Positions 1 through 5,522 of a DNA stretch of 5,522 nt are shown piece by piece. Position 1 is the stretch's first letter; every line of letters begins with the position of its first letter. The translations under genes were made by a program, and so were the position numbers. The notes beneath the pieces were generated by a model that was not told where the DNA came from, did no database searches, and saw nothing but the letters and a program-made list of their open reading frames with translations. Source of the DNA: Deltaproteobacteria bacterium (GTDB lineage Bacteria > Desulfobacterota > Binatia > Binatales > Binataceae); contig PMOH01000387.1 of the NCBI GenBank assembly GCA_003161515.1, positions 5,125-10,646 on the forward strand, written 5' to 3'.

Positions 1-684
1 CTGCCCGCCGCTTCCGAACTTCCGTCGAGCACCGGAGACGCCTTCCGCCGCCTGCTCAGTCACGCGGAAGTCTGGCTGCTCGTCTTCGGCATTACCGCGA
101 ATCTCACATTGTACTTCGCGATCCAGGCATTCGGTCCGTTGATGTTCACCGAGGCGTTTCATTACTCACCCGCCGAAGCCGCCCGACTCAACGAATACTT
201 CTGGCTCACGAATCTCGGCGTGCTCGTGATTACGGGACTCGTGTCCGATCGCCTGCAGACGCGCAAACCGATCGCCATCTTCGGCGGCATCCTCGCCGCG
301 CTGCTGATGGCATGGTGGATTCCAAGATTCGGTAGCGAGCTTCCGCGCTCGACGATGGTGATGGTCGCATCGCTCATGGGATGCTTCCTCGCAATCGCTT
401 ACGTGCCGTGGGCTGCCCAGTTCTCCGAAACTCTCGAGGACGTCTCGCCCGCTCTGCAAGCCACCGGATGGGCTTTCTTCGGACTGGTCGCGCGCGCGTG
501 GGTCGCAATCTCGGCGCCGCTGTCTCTCTACGTCGCGGTCCACTACGGATGGGGCGAATGGGTCAAAGTCGCGCTGGGCGGAATGATAATCTACATAGTC
601 GCGATGGCGTTCTCACGCGGCCACGCCACCGTCGAAGAGCCCGCCCACGCCGCGCCGGCACCCGACCGCGCCACGGCTGGCTAG
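1..684 (+). CDS. MFS transporter, C-terminal half (5' end outside window)
   Basis: Reading frame 1 is open from the first base to a TAG at 682-684, giving 227 residues with no start in the window; a TTG at 109 is only an internal codon, because the frame stays open upstream of it. About six hydrophobic segments are visible, roughly at residues 24-46, 64-81, 90-107, 118-137, 153-177 and 187-205, which fits TM7-TM12 of a 12-helix major facilitator. The sequence GLVSDRLQTRKP (residues 79-90) sits between the second and third of these segments and resembles the conserved MFS cytoplasmic-loop motif G-x-x-x-D-R-x-x-R-K. The last 20 or so residues are Ala/Pro-rich and probably a disordered cytoplasmic tail. 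It should be an inner-membrane secondary transporter driven by an ion gradient. The substrate cannot be told from this half. The convergent carboxylase neighbour gives no clear functional hint. Confidence 0.85.
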   Translation: MPAASELPSSTGDAFRRLLSHAEVWLLVFGITANLTLYFAIQAFGPLMFTEAFHYSPAEAARLNEYFWLTNLGVLVITGLVSDRLQTRKPIAIFGGILAALLMAWWIPRFGSELPRSTMVMVASLMGCFLAIAYVPWAAQFSETLEDVSPALQATGWAFFGLVARAWVAISAPLSLYVAVHYGWGEWVKVALGGMIIYIVAMAFSRGHATVEEPAHAAPAPDRATAG

Positions 685-693
685 TCGATTGCA

Positions 694-2250
694 CTAAGGA
701 CGCATCGTCCGCGTGCGTATCCCCAACTGCGTCGGAACGATCTCGTATGCCTGATGCACCCAATCGACCAGCAGCGGCCGCGTGTCGCGCGGATCGATAA
801 TCTCCTCGATGCCAAACGCCTCCGCAGTTCGCATCGGCGAACGGATCGCGTTGAATTTATCCTCGAGCTCCTTGCGCAACTTCTCCGGATCGCTCGACGC
901 GGCCAGGTCGCGCTTGTACGCCGCCTCGATTCCGCCCTCAATAGGCAGCGACCCCCAATCCGCCGACGGCCACGCGTAGCGCAGATTCAGCCCGGTCGTG
1001 ATTCCGTGACCGGCGCCCGCGACGCCGAACGCCTTGCGCACCATGATCGCGACCAACGGCGTCGCCGTCTGGAACATCGCGTACAGCGCGCGCACGCCGC
1101 GCCGAATCGTCCCCGACATCTCGGCCTCGCGCCCAATCAGGAAGCCCGGCTGATCGACGAAATTCACCACCGGCAGATGGAACGTGTCGCAAAGGTCGAT
1201 AAACTTGACCATCTTGTCCGACGCCGGCCCATCCAAGGATCCGCCAATCGAAAATGGATCGTTCGCCATCACGCCGACCGGGAATCCGTCGAGCCGCGCG
1301 AATCCCGTCACCAGCGACGGGCCGAAGAACGGCGTCATCTCGAAAAATGAATCGCGATCCATCACCAGCTCGACAATTCGCCGCGCGTCGTAACCGTGGC
1401 GGCGATTGCGCGGCACGATACTGATCAACTCTTCTTCGCGACGGCCCGGATCGTCGTCGGGCGTCGCTCGCGGCGGCGCTTGCCACACGCTCTGCGGCAG
1501 GTACGACAGGAAGCGGCGAATCTGCGCGAGCGCGTCGTCCTCGCTGTCGGCCTCGTTGTCCACCGCGCCGCTCATGTGCGCGTGGATTTCAGCTCCGCCC
1601 AGTTCTTCCTTGGTCAGGTCCTCGCCGACGCCCCATCTGACCACCGGCGGTCCCGCGACGAACAGCTGACTGGTCCCGCGCACCATCACCGAGAAATGCG
1701 ATGCCGCCACCCGCGCCGCGCCGATACCCGCGACCGAGCCCATGCATCCCGCGACCACCGGCACTTCGCCCATCAACTTCACCAGCACGTCGAAATCCGG
1801 ATTGGCCGGGACGTAAGTCCGCTTAACAGTCTCGAACGACTTCACACTGCCACCGCCGCCGGTCCCATCGACCAGACGAATTATCGGGATATGCAGCTCA
1901 TGCGCGATCAGTTCCGCGTAGCTACGTTTGTTGCCAATATTTGCGTCCGCCGCACCGCCGCGGACCGTGAAGTCGTCACCGCCGACCACGACGCGCCGCC
2001 CATTGATACGCCCGGTGCCGCCGACAAAGTTCGCCGGCATGATCGACGCGAGCAGTTCGCCTTCGTATTTCGGCGCCCCAGCCATCGCGCCGTATTCGTG
2101 AAACGTCCCCGCGTCGAGCAGGCGCTCGATGCGCTCGCGGACGGTGAGCTTGCCCCCATCATGCTGCCGCTTGATGTTCTCAGCCCCGCCCATCCCCTTC
2201 GCCAGCTCAACGCGCCGCCGAATTTCCTCGACTTCTTTGTCCCACGACAT
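694..2250 (-). CDS. Acyl-CoA carboxylase, carboxyltransferase (beta) subunit
   Basis: This complete 518-residue protein has the usual length of the biotin-dependent acyl-CoA carboxyltransferase family (PccB/AccD5/MmdA-like). Family proteins move CO2 from carboxybiotin to an acyl-CoA in the cytoplasm. Recognisable parts are the N-terminal RRRVELAKGMGG...KLTVRERIERLLD block (residues 12-46), GTGGGGSVKSFE (129-140), the first glycine-rich oxyanion-hole region GCMGSVAGIGAA (168-179), GTSQLFVAGPPVV (192-204), GGAEIHAHMSGAVD (218-231), VDQPGF (365-370) and the second glycine-rich region RKAFGVAGAGHG (405-416). Both crotonase-like halves are therefore present. The ATG at 2250 is chosen because AGGAG (2257-2261) lies 6 bases before it; an upstream ATG at 2292 would add 14 residues that do not look like the family. 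No biotin carboxylase or biotin carrier gene is adjacent, so the partner must be encoded elsewhere. Acetyl-, propionyl-, methylcrotonyl- or another acyl-CoA are all possible substrates. The PccB aspartate linked to propionyl-CoA specificity appears to be alanine here, which argues against a standard propionyl-CoA enzyme. Confidence 0.93.
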   Translation of the reverse strand: MSWDKEVEEIRRRVELAKGMGGAENIKRQHDGGKLTVRERIERLLDAGTFHEYGAMAGAPKYEGELLASIMPANFVGGTGRINGRRVVVGGDDFTVRGGAADANIGNKRSYAELIAHELHIPIIRLVDGTGGGGSVKSFETVKRTYVPANPDFDVLVKLMGEVPVVAGCMGSVAGIGAARVAASHFSVMVRGTSQLFVAGPPVVRWGVGEDLTKEELGGAEIHAHMSGAVDNEADSEDDALAQIRRFLSYLPQSVWQAPPRATPDDDPGRREEELISIVPRNRRHGYDARRIVELVMDRDSFFEMTPFFGPSLVTGFARLDGFPVGVMANDPFSIGGSLDGPASDKMVKFIDLCDTFHLPVVNFVDQPGFLIGREAEMSGTIRRGVRALYAMFQTATPLVAIMVRKAFGVAGAGHGITTGLNLRYAWPSADWGSLPIEGGIEAAYKRDLAASSDPEKLRKELEDKFNAIRSPMRTAEAFGIEEIIDPRDTRPLLVDWVHQAYEIVPTQLGIRTRTMRP

Positions 2251-2256
2251 ACGATT

Positions 2257-2261
2257 CTCCT
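2257..2261 (-). promoter_or_regulatory. Ribosome binding site of the carboxyltransferase gene
   Basis: The minus strand reads AGGAG here, six bases before the ATG at 2250. It decides the start in favour of MSWDKE over the ATG at 2292. The small hairpin at 2267-2285 stands only five bases upstream of it. Confidence 0.8.
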
Positions 2262-2266
2262 GCCGG

Positions 2267-2285
2267 ATAGGATTTCTGATCCTAT
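2267..2285. repeat. Hairpin next to the carboxyltransferase RBS
   Basis: ATAGGAT, a 5-base spacer and ATCCTAT form a perfect 7-bp stem. If the leader is transcribed on the minus strand, this stem would sit directly upstream of the Shine-Dalgarno sequence and could influence translation. It also covers the upstream in-frame codons that would be used by a start at 2292, which supports this being leader and not coding. Confidence 0.5.
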
Positions 2286-2317
2286 AGACCACGCAGATGC
2301 GAATTCACGCAATCAAA

Positions 2318-2342
2318 TTTGAAACCCGCGATGGGTTTCAAA
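2318..2342. repeat. Perfect 10-bp hairpin, first of three in a row
   Basis: TTTGAAACCC (2318-2327) and GGGTTTCAAA (2333-2342) are exact inverted repeats around the loop GCGAT. It lies about 70 bases upstream of the carboxyltransferase start. No T-tract follows on either strand that would make it a classical terminator. Confidence 0.7.
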
Positions 2343-2351
2343 CTTCCTTCG

Positions 2352-2368
2352 GCAGGGGTAACCCCTGC
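2352..2368. repeat. Perfect 7-bp GC-rich hairpin, second of three
   Basis: GCAGGGG (2352-2358), loop TAA, CCCCTGC (2362-2368). Nine bases separate it from the first hairpin and sixteen from the third. Confidence 0.7.
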
Positions 2369-2384
2369 ACCTTAGTAACCAATC

Positions 2385-2410
2385 GCAAAATGGCGAGGAC
2401 GCCATTTTGC
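2385..2410. repeat. Perfect 10-bp hairpin, third of three
   Basis: GCAAAATGGC (2385-2394) and GCCATTTTGC (2401-2410) are exact inverted repeats around GAGGAC. On the plus strand a T5 tract begins ten bases later (2421-2425), too far for a typical intrinsic terminator. With the two hairpins before it, it forms a compact 93-base array of structured DNA or RNA. Confidence 0.7.
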
Positions 2411-2420
2411 TCCCAGGTTC

Positions 2421-2503
2421 TTTTTCGTGTTGCCTGCTTCTTGTGTCATCCCGAGCCCGTTCGACTTCGCTCAGGGCAGGCTCCGCCGAGGGACCCCGGA
2501 TCT
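2421..2503. repeat. Dispersed intergenic repeat, divergent copy 0
   Basis: The first 29 bases (2421-2449) match 3049-3077 at 23 of 29 positions, ending in an identical CTTGTGTCAT run. The copy then carries a variant centre, CCCGAGCCCGTTCGACTTCG and following, before the shared CCCCGGATCT end. It looks like the GTCATCCCGAG...CGAGGGA version of the GTCATTCAGAG...GAAGAATC element found twice further right. Such elements are common non-coding repeats in many bacterial genomes; the family assignment is by eye. Confidence 0.6.
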
Positions 2504-2576
2504 TTCTCGACGCCAGCCGACGCACCCCCAACCACGGATCAACCGAGGTGTGTGACGCTCGATCTTCATTCCGTCC

Positions 2577-2671
2577 TTGTGTCATTCAGAGATCCGCGAA
2601 GAATCCCGGATCCGATGCGCGCACTGGCGGTCATTCTTTGAAAAGTGGTCGAAAATGGTGCTTCGCTGTTG
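2577..2671. repeat. Dispersed intergenic repeat, copy 1
   Basis: This 95-base stretch aligns without gaps to 3069-3163 with 82 of 95 identical bases by hand count. Shared blocks include TTGTGTCATTCAGAG at the start, CGCGAAGAATCCCGGATCC in the middle and GCGGTCATTCTTTGA. The copies lie 492 bases apart in the same orientation. Confidence 0.85.
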
Positions 2672-2955
2672 CGATTCTCCTGTCAGATCCGGTTCCGGAA
2701 TGGCCAATTCATACCATATGTAGTGGTTCGGGCTGGCTCCTCTACCATCGGTAGCTTCGTTCCGTCAAAAGTTGTTTTTCCGGTGAGACGGTTTCGATGT
2801 AGGCCGATTCTCGGCTGAGTCTGATTGCGGGGATGGGAACGCTGACGCATACCGTGAGACATAGCATGGAAAATCCGTCTGCATCAGGCTTAAAAGTTCA
2901 TCGCACTTCCCCATTGAATCGAACCATTTTCTTGACCGGCCGCCGCGGCTCCAAT
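2672..2955. other. Intergenic stretch with no recognisable gene
   Basis: No reading frame here looks like a protein of any family, and no RNA gene is recognised. A short CTACC-ATC-GGTAG hairpin at 2742-2754 is the only structure noticed. Base composition is more mixed than in the carboxylase gene. Confidence 0.5.
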
Positions 2956-3015
2956 ACCTCGCCCCTTACTCTACGGGAGAGGAGGCCGGCCGCATTGCGG
3001 CCGGTAGGTGAGGGT
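2956..3015. repeat. Palindromic GC-rich intergenic element
   Basis: The centre CCGGCCGC-ATT-GCGGCCGG (2986-3004) is a perfect 8-bp stem with a 3-base loop. It is flanked by an imperfect inverted pair, ACCTCGCCCC on the left and GGTGAGGGT on the right, with an ACGGGAGAGGAGG run between. This resembles the CCCTCACC...GGGAGAGG...GGTGAGGG repeats seen between genes of many GC-rich bacteria. It is probably a second repeat family, different from the GTCATTC copies. Confidence 0.6.
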
Positions 3016-3048
3016 TCTGCGATTCCACCACGACGCTCGCTCGCAAAC

Positions 3049-3163
3049 TTTCTTGTGTCGTCTATTTCTTGTGTCATTCAGAGCTTCGCGAAGAATCCCG
3101 GATCCTGCGCGCGCAATAGCGGTCATTCTTTGAGAAGTGGCCGAAAAAGGTGCTGTGCCGTTG
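3049..3163. repeat. Dispersed intergenic repeat, copy 2
   Basis: Bases 3069-3163 match copy 1 (2577-2671) at 82 of 95 positions, and 3049-3077 match the left end of copy 0 (2421-2449) at 23 of 29. This copy therefore joins the other two into one family. It contains the 10-base palindrome CTTCGCGAAG near its left end, which is less perfect in copy 1. Confidence 0.85.
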
Positions 3164-3228
3164 AGGTTTTCAGAAAGATATTTCACGTCAAACGTTTTCT
3201 AGTTCAGAGCAACGAAACACAAATAGTG

Positions 3229-3248
3229 GCGCTCTTGTAGCGGAGCGC
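3229..3248 (-). terminator. Weak terminator-like hairpin downstream of the lipoprotein gene
   Basis: GCGCTC (3229-3234) and GAGCGC (3243-3248) form a 6-bp stem with an 8-base loop. Read on the minus strand, it lies about 110 bases after the lipoprotein stop and is followed by CACTATTTGTGTTT, a T-rich but broken tract. It could end the lipoprotein transcript, but the evidence is thin. Confidence 0.25.
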
Positions 3249-3359
3249 TATCTGAGGCAGGCTCGACTGCGGCGCGATTCGGCGAAGATGACTCGCACGA
3301 AGGCGGCTAACGGGTCAGAGTCTCGCCCCCGAAACTGTGCAATTTTCGCTGCGTTGCGC

Positions 3360-3812
3360 TCAAGGAACGGCTCCGACCATATCATTTGCCGGGAACGGCG
3401 GCGTGTGGTCGTACTTCGCAGACTCGCTATCGTCCAGCACTTGATCGATAGCGGTCGCTTCAGAAGGGCTTTCATCAGCCATCTTCTCACCCTTTTTCGC
3501 CTGAGAAGTTTCAATCTGGATTATTAGAGCGTGGGCTTCCGAGCCCTTTTTAGCGTAGTAGTTACTCAGATCGGGATTGGTTTCCTCAAAAACCATCGCA
3601 TTCCTATAGTCACGGTACTCCGCTGATTTAAGCACCTCCAGGTTTTCGGCTCGTGTCGTAGCGTTAGATTGAACGGATGAAAACGTTGCGGGTGAGGTCG
3701 GACAACACGCCGTCAAAGGTGTCGAAGAACACGCAGCCAAGGATAGGGACACCGATAGAAGGACTATCAGACCGCCAAACTTTATTTCGGATATCGTTGT
3801 AAGTGACTTCAC
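3360..3812 (-). CDS. Small lipoprotein of unknown function
   Basis: The 150-residue product starts with a lipoprotein signal peptide: a hydrophobic core GGLIVLLSVSLSL followed by the lipobox LAAC, with the lipidated cysteine at residue 28. Serine after the cysteine, with no aspartate, suggests sorting to the outer membrane by the Lol rule. The GTG at 3812 is preferred because GTGAGG (3818-3823) lies five bases before it; an ATG at 3842 in the same frame would add ten residues but has no visible RBS. The mature part has a likely helical middle (about residues 55-105, ENLEVLKSAEYRDYRNAMVF onward) and an acidic, Ser/Pro-rich tail that looks disordered. A second cysteine pair follows in TACCP (residues 34-38). 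I recognise no family. Base composition is lower in GC than the carboxylase gene (27 of 60 in a hand-counted line). It lies downstream of, and in the same direction as, the porin, so an envelope role is plausible. Confidence 0.75.
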   Translation of the reverse strand: MKSLTTISEIKFGGLIVLLSVSLSLAACSSTPLTACCPTSPATFSSVQSNATTRAENLEVLKSAEYRDYRNAMVFEETNPDLSNYYAKKGSEAHALIIQIETSQAKKGEKMADESPSEATAIDQVLDDSESAKYDHTPPFPANDMVGAVP

Positions 3813-3893
3813 AAAAACCTCACTTTTGAATGAAAGCCTCATTTTTGGTAATCGCTTTCAAAAGTCGCGGGCGGTATCGGGAGCGACACCAAG

Positions 3894-3922
3894 ATTTTCA
3901 GATTCCAGGCGAATCCTGTCAA
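3894..3922 (-). promoter_or_regulatory. Putative sigma-70-type promoter of the lipoprotein gene
   Basis: On the minus strand TTGACA (3917-3922) is an exact -35 consensus. It is followed after 17 bases by GAAAAT (3894-3899), which matches four of six positions of the -10 consensus. Transcription would start near 3886, giving a leader of about 75 bases to the GTG at 3812. This favours the lipoprotein gene having its own promoter, separate from the porin. Confidence 0.45.
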
Positions 3923-3924
3923 TA

Positions 3925-3941
3925 TTCACCTCCGGAGTGAA
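3925..3941. promoter_or_regulatory. Palindrome next to the -35 box (possible operator)
   Basis: TTCACCTCCGGAGTGAA consists of the perfect palindrome CTCCGGAG flanked by TTCA and TGAA, with one extra C breaking full symmetry. It starts two bases upstream of the putative -35 element, where an activator or repressor could bind. No regulator is encoded in the window, so function is unproven. Confidence 0.35.
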
Positions 3942-4005
3942 CCGCAGCATAGACTCGCCACATAGTATTTTGTCACTTCCCGTGCGTGACAGTCAGGCTA
4001 CAGTC

Positions 4006-5522
4006 TCAGAACGCGATTTGCACCTGCGACTCAAAGACGCTTTCGTTTGGCCGGTCCCTGGGTGCAGCCGCGGTACCGGCCCCACCGTCGAAGTAGGTGT
4101 TCGCATAGTCGAACCACCACCTGACGTTATCGTTCAAATACCAGTTTATGCCCAGCGCAAACTCGGTCGCAGTCTTCGCGGATACGCTGGGATTAGCGAA
4201 GCCGAGTTGGAACTGACGGGTTTGCGCGGCGTTGTTGCTTATTCTGGCCGCCAGCTCCCATGCGCCCCAGCCGCCGCTGCGGAACGGTTGGCTGGGCTTA
4301 ACCCCGTCGAAACTCGCCTTGTCGTGGGTCAAGAGAAAGGAAGCCTGCGCCATGTAACCGGTGTCGGTGAAGGTATCGGTCCGGTTGATGAGTCTTTTGT
4401 GCGGAGCAGCCCCGAAACTGTTGAACAAGTTCAGCGAGTGCTCGTCCTGAGCGTATTCGGCCATCAATCCAAAGCGGTCGAAGTAGTAGTAGATTTGCGG
4501 GTCTAGATGCGTGCGCAAACCGGACGCAGTCACCCCCTTGTTGTACGAGAACCAGGTGCTCTGGCCCCAGGTCTTGTAAACCGAGGTCGTGGAACCGCGC
4601 TCATCGCCATAAGTACCGCCGAAGCCGATGCCAAGCTGCTGGAGCCACGCGGGTTCATTGCATTCGGAGTTCGTCTTGTGATCATTGCACTGGAATGGCG
4701 TCATTAATACGCGTCCCATGAAGTCCTTGCTATCGTTGTTGTCGAAGTCCACCGACGCCGTGTTGTTCGCCACTCCGTTCATAAATGCGATCTTATAGCT
4801 CAACCGTTGGCAGAAAAAATCTCCAAAGATTTCGGCTCCGATGTCGCGGTTAGGGACCAGGTTTTGAAGCTCGGAGCGTTGAACGAACTCTATCTGGGGA
4901 TCGGACTGCAAACGTTCCATGTTCACGGGCGCTTTGAACTTGCCGAGCTGGAACACATATCGGTCGTAACCGCCGCTAATCCATCCGTCCTCCAGAACGG
5001 CCTTGCCCTGTCCGAAGTCGGGTACGATAGAGAAGGTGTAGTAATCCCACAGTCTCCCGGCGAGGATCGGGCGCACTTTGTTCAGATAGAAGGTGCTGCT
5101 GATATTCTTGTCGTCGCCGCTGGTGAAGAACCGGCCATCGCCCTGAATGGTCCCCTTGAAAAGGATAGAGTTTTCATAAGGGTCTCCGGGTTCGGGCGGC
5201 GGCCCGGGCAACCAGATCCCGAAGCCACGCTTGGAATCTGCGGTGACGGTCGGTGTTTCAAGGGACTTTTTCCGCTCTAAATCGGACTGCGCCAGCTGAA
5301 TTTCCCTCTGAACCTTCTGGGTCGCTTCATGAGCCTTGAGCTGAACCTTCTGGGTCACTTCCTGAGTCTTGAGTTTGCTGTCGATGACCTTCACTCGTTC
5401 GTCCAGCCTCTCCAGCGTGTTGACCCGCTGCTCGAGTTGCCTGACTTCCGTCTTGAGCAATTCGATTTCCTGATCCTTCTTGTGAGTCGAAACCCTCGAT
5501 TGCGCGTGCGCCAGTTTTGTTG
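4006..5522 (-). CDS. Phosphate-selective porin O/P-family outer-membrane porin (5' end outside window)
   Basis: The frame is open from the right edge to a TGA at 4006-4008, giving 504 residues. A TTG at 5460 is in frame, but coding continues upstream as KLAHAQSRVSTHKKDQEIE, where AHA-Q looks like the end of a Sec signal peptide, so probably only about 20-25 residues are missing. Residues about 12-88 form a charged Leu/Gln/Glu/Lys-rich coiled coil. A Pro-rich linker (GPPPEPGDP) then leads to the barrel from about residue 112. Family-typical segments are FSIVPDFGQGKAVLEDGWIS, QLGKFKAPVNMERLQS and LVPNRDIGAEIFG, which match the core of the OprP/OprO group as I know it. The chain ends in ESQVQIAF, an alternating last strand with terminal Phe as expected for BAM-assembled proteins. 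It should form a barrel channel in the outer membrane, with the coiled coil in the periplasm. Phosphate selectivity cannot be assumed, since many family members are of unknown specificity. Confidence 0.9.
   Translation of the reverse strand, partial: TKLAHAQSRVSTHKKDQEIELLKTEVRQLEQRVNTLERLDERVKVIDSKLKTQEVTQKVQLKAHEATQKVQREIQLAQSDLERKKSLETPTVTADSKRGFGIWLPGPPPEPGDPYENSILFKGTIQGDGRFFTSGDDKNISSTFYLNKVRPILAGRLWDYYTFSIVPDFGQGKAVLEDGWISGGYDRYVFQLGKFKAPVNMERLQSDPQIEFVQRSELQNLVPNRDIGAEIFGDFFCQRLSYKIAFMNGVANNTASVDFDNNDSKDFMGRVLMTPFQCNDHKTNSECNEPAWLQQLGIGFGGTYGDERGSTTSVYKTWGQSTWFSYNKGVTASGLRTHLDPQIYYYFDRFGLMAEYAQDEHSLNLFNSFGAAPHKRLINRTDTFTDTGYMAQASFLLTHDKASFDGVKPSQPFRSGGWGAWELAARISNNAAQTRQFQLGFANPSVSAKTATEFALGINWYLNDNVRWWFDYANTYFDGGAGTAAAPRDRPNESVFESQVQIAF
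5308..5373. repeat. 33-bp tandem duplication in the porin coiled coil
   Basis: Bases 5308-5340 and 5341-5373 are adjacent direct copies with 30 of 33 identical positions. In the porin frame they encode LKTQEVTQKVQ and LKAHEATQKVQ, two 11-residue units. The repeat keeps the frame and the coiled-coil pattern, so it is part of the gene and not a lesion. Confidence 0.9.

Noticed and set aside
1396..2322. Long plus-strand open frame (308 codons) opposite the carboxyltransferase gene
   Set aside because: It is fully antisense to a strongly recognisable family protein, is Arg/His-rich without family features, and arises from GC-rich codon bias on the other strand.
2407..2754. Plus-strand open frame of 115 codons in the intergenic region
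   Set aside because: It runs through repeat copies 0 and 1, and its KNPGS...GHSL.SGRK peptide recurs in the frame at 2833-3240 only because the DNA repeat does. No protein family is recognisable.
2577..3163. Possible CRISPR array from the repeated GTCATTC units
   Set aside because: The copies are about 95 bases, imperfect and unevenly spaced by hundreds of bases, with no regular short spacers and no cas genes.
2833..3240. Plus-strand open frame of 135 codons
   Set aside because: It crosses the palindromic element and repeat copy 2; the translation is low in credible structure and is explained by repeats.
3248..3514. Minus-strand open frame overlapping the lipoprotein 3' end
   Set aside because: It is an out-of-frame, Arg-rich translation of the lipoprotein gene tail without its own convincing RBS.
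3971..3990. GTCAC...GTGAC hairpin after the porin stop as a terminator
   Set aside because: The stem is only 5 bp with a 9-base loop, and no T-tract follows on the minus strand.
3826..4506. Plus-strand open frame of 226 codons
   Set aside because: It is antisense to the porin C-terminal part and to the lipoprotein promoter region, with no recognisable domain.
4807..5280. Plus-strand open frame of 157 codons opposite the porin
   Set aside because: The porin frame on the other strand has clear family segments and a proper C-terminal strand; this one is its shadow.

Overview
The window comes from a Gram-negative bacterium: it encodes an outer-membrane porin of the phosphate-selective O/P type and a lipoprotein with a signal-peptidase-II lipobox. 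The left part is GC-rich (40 of 60 bases in a hand-counted line of the carboxylase gene), while the lipoprotein gene is much closer to 50 % or below. The gene content and the GTCATTC-type intergenic repeats would suit an uncultured deltaproteobacterium-like or Binatota-like lineage, but that placement is a guess and nothing in the window proves it.

Layout. Bases 1-684 (+) hold the C-terminal half of a major facilitator superfamily transporter whose start lies outside the window. Only 9 bases separate its stop from that of a convergent, complete acyl-CoA carboxylase carboxyltransferase subunit (694-2250, -). Bases 2251-3359 are about 1.1 kb without a credible gene. This stretch holds four perfect hairpins just upstream of the carboxylase (2267-2410), three related copies of a dispersed repeat (2421-2503, 2577-2671, 3049-3163) and a GC-rich palindromic element (2956-3015). 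Next come a small lipoprotein of unknown function (3360-3812, -), with a plausible sigma-70-type promoter and an adjoining palindrome, and an outer-membrane porin with an N-terminal coiled coil (4006-5522, -), which runs off the right edge a few residues after the probable signal-peptide cleavage site.

The genes do not form one obvious pathway. The carboxyltransferase would need a biotin carboxylase/carrier partner, which is not here. The porin and lipoprotein are co-directional cell-envelope genes, but 193 bases and a likely separate promoter lie between them. No complete new system is visible. The points most worth a second look are the hairpin array upstream of the carboxylase, the altered active-site region of that enzyme and the duplicated 11-residue coiled-coil unit in the porin.
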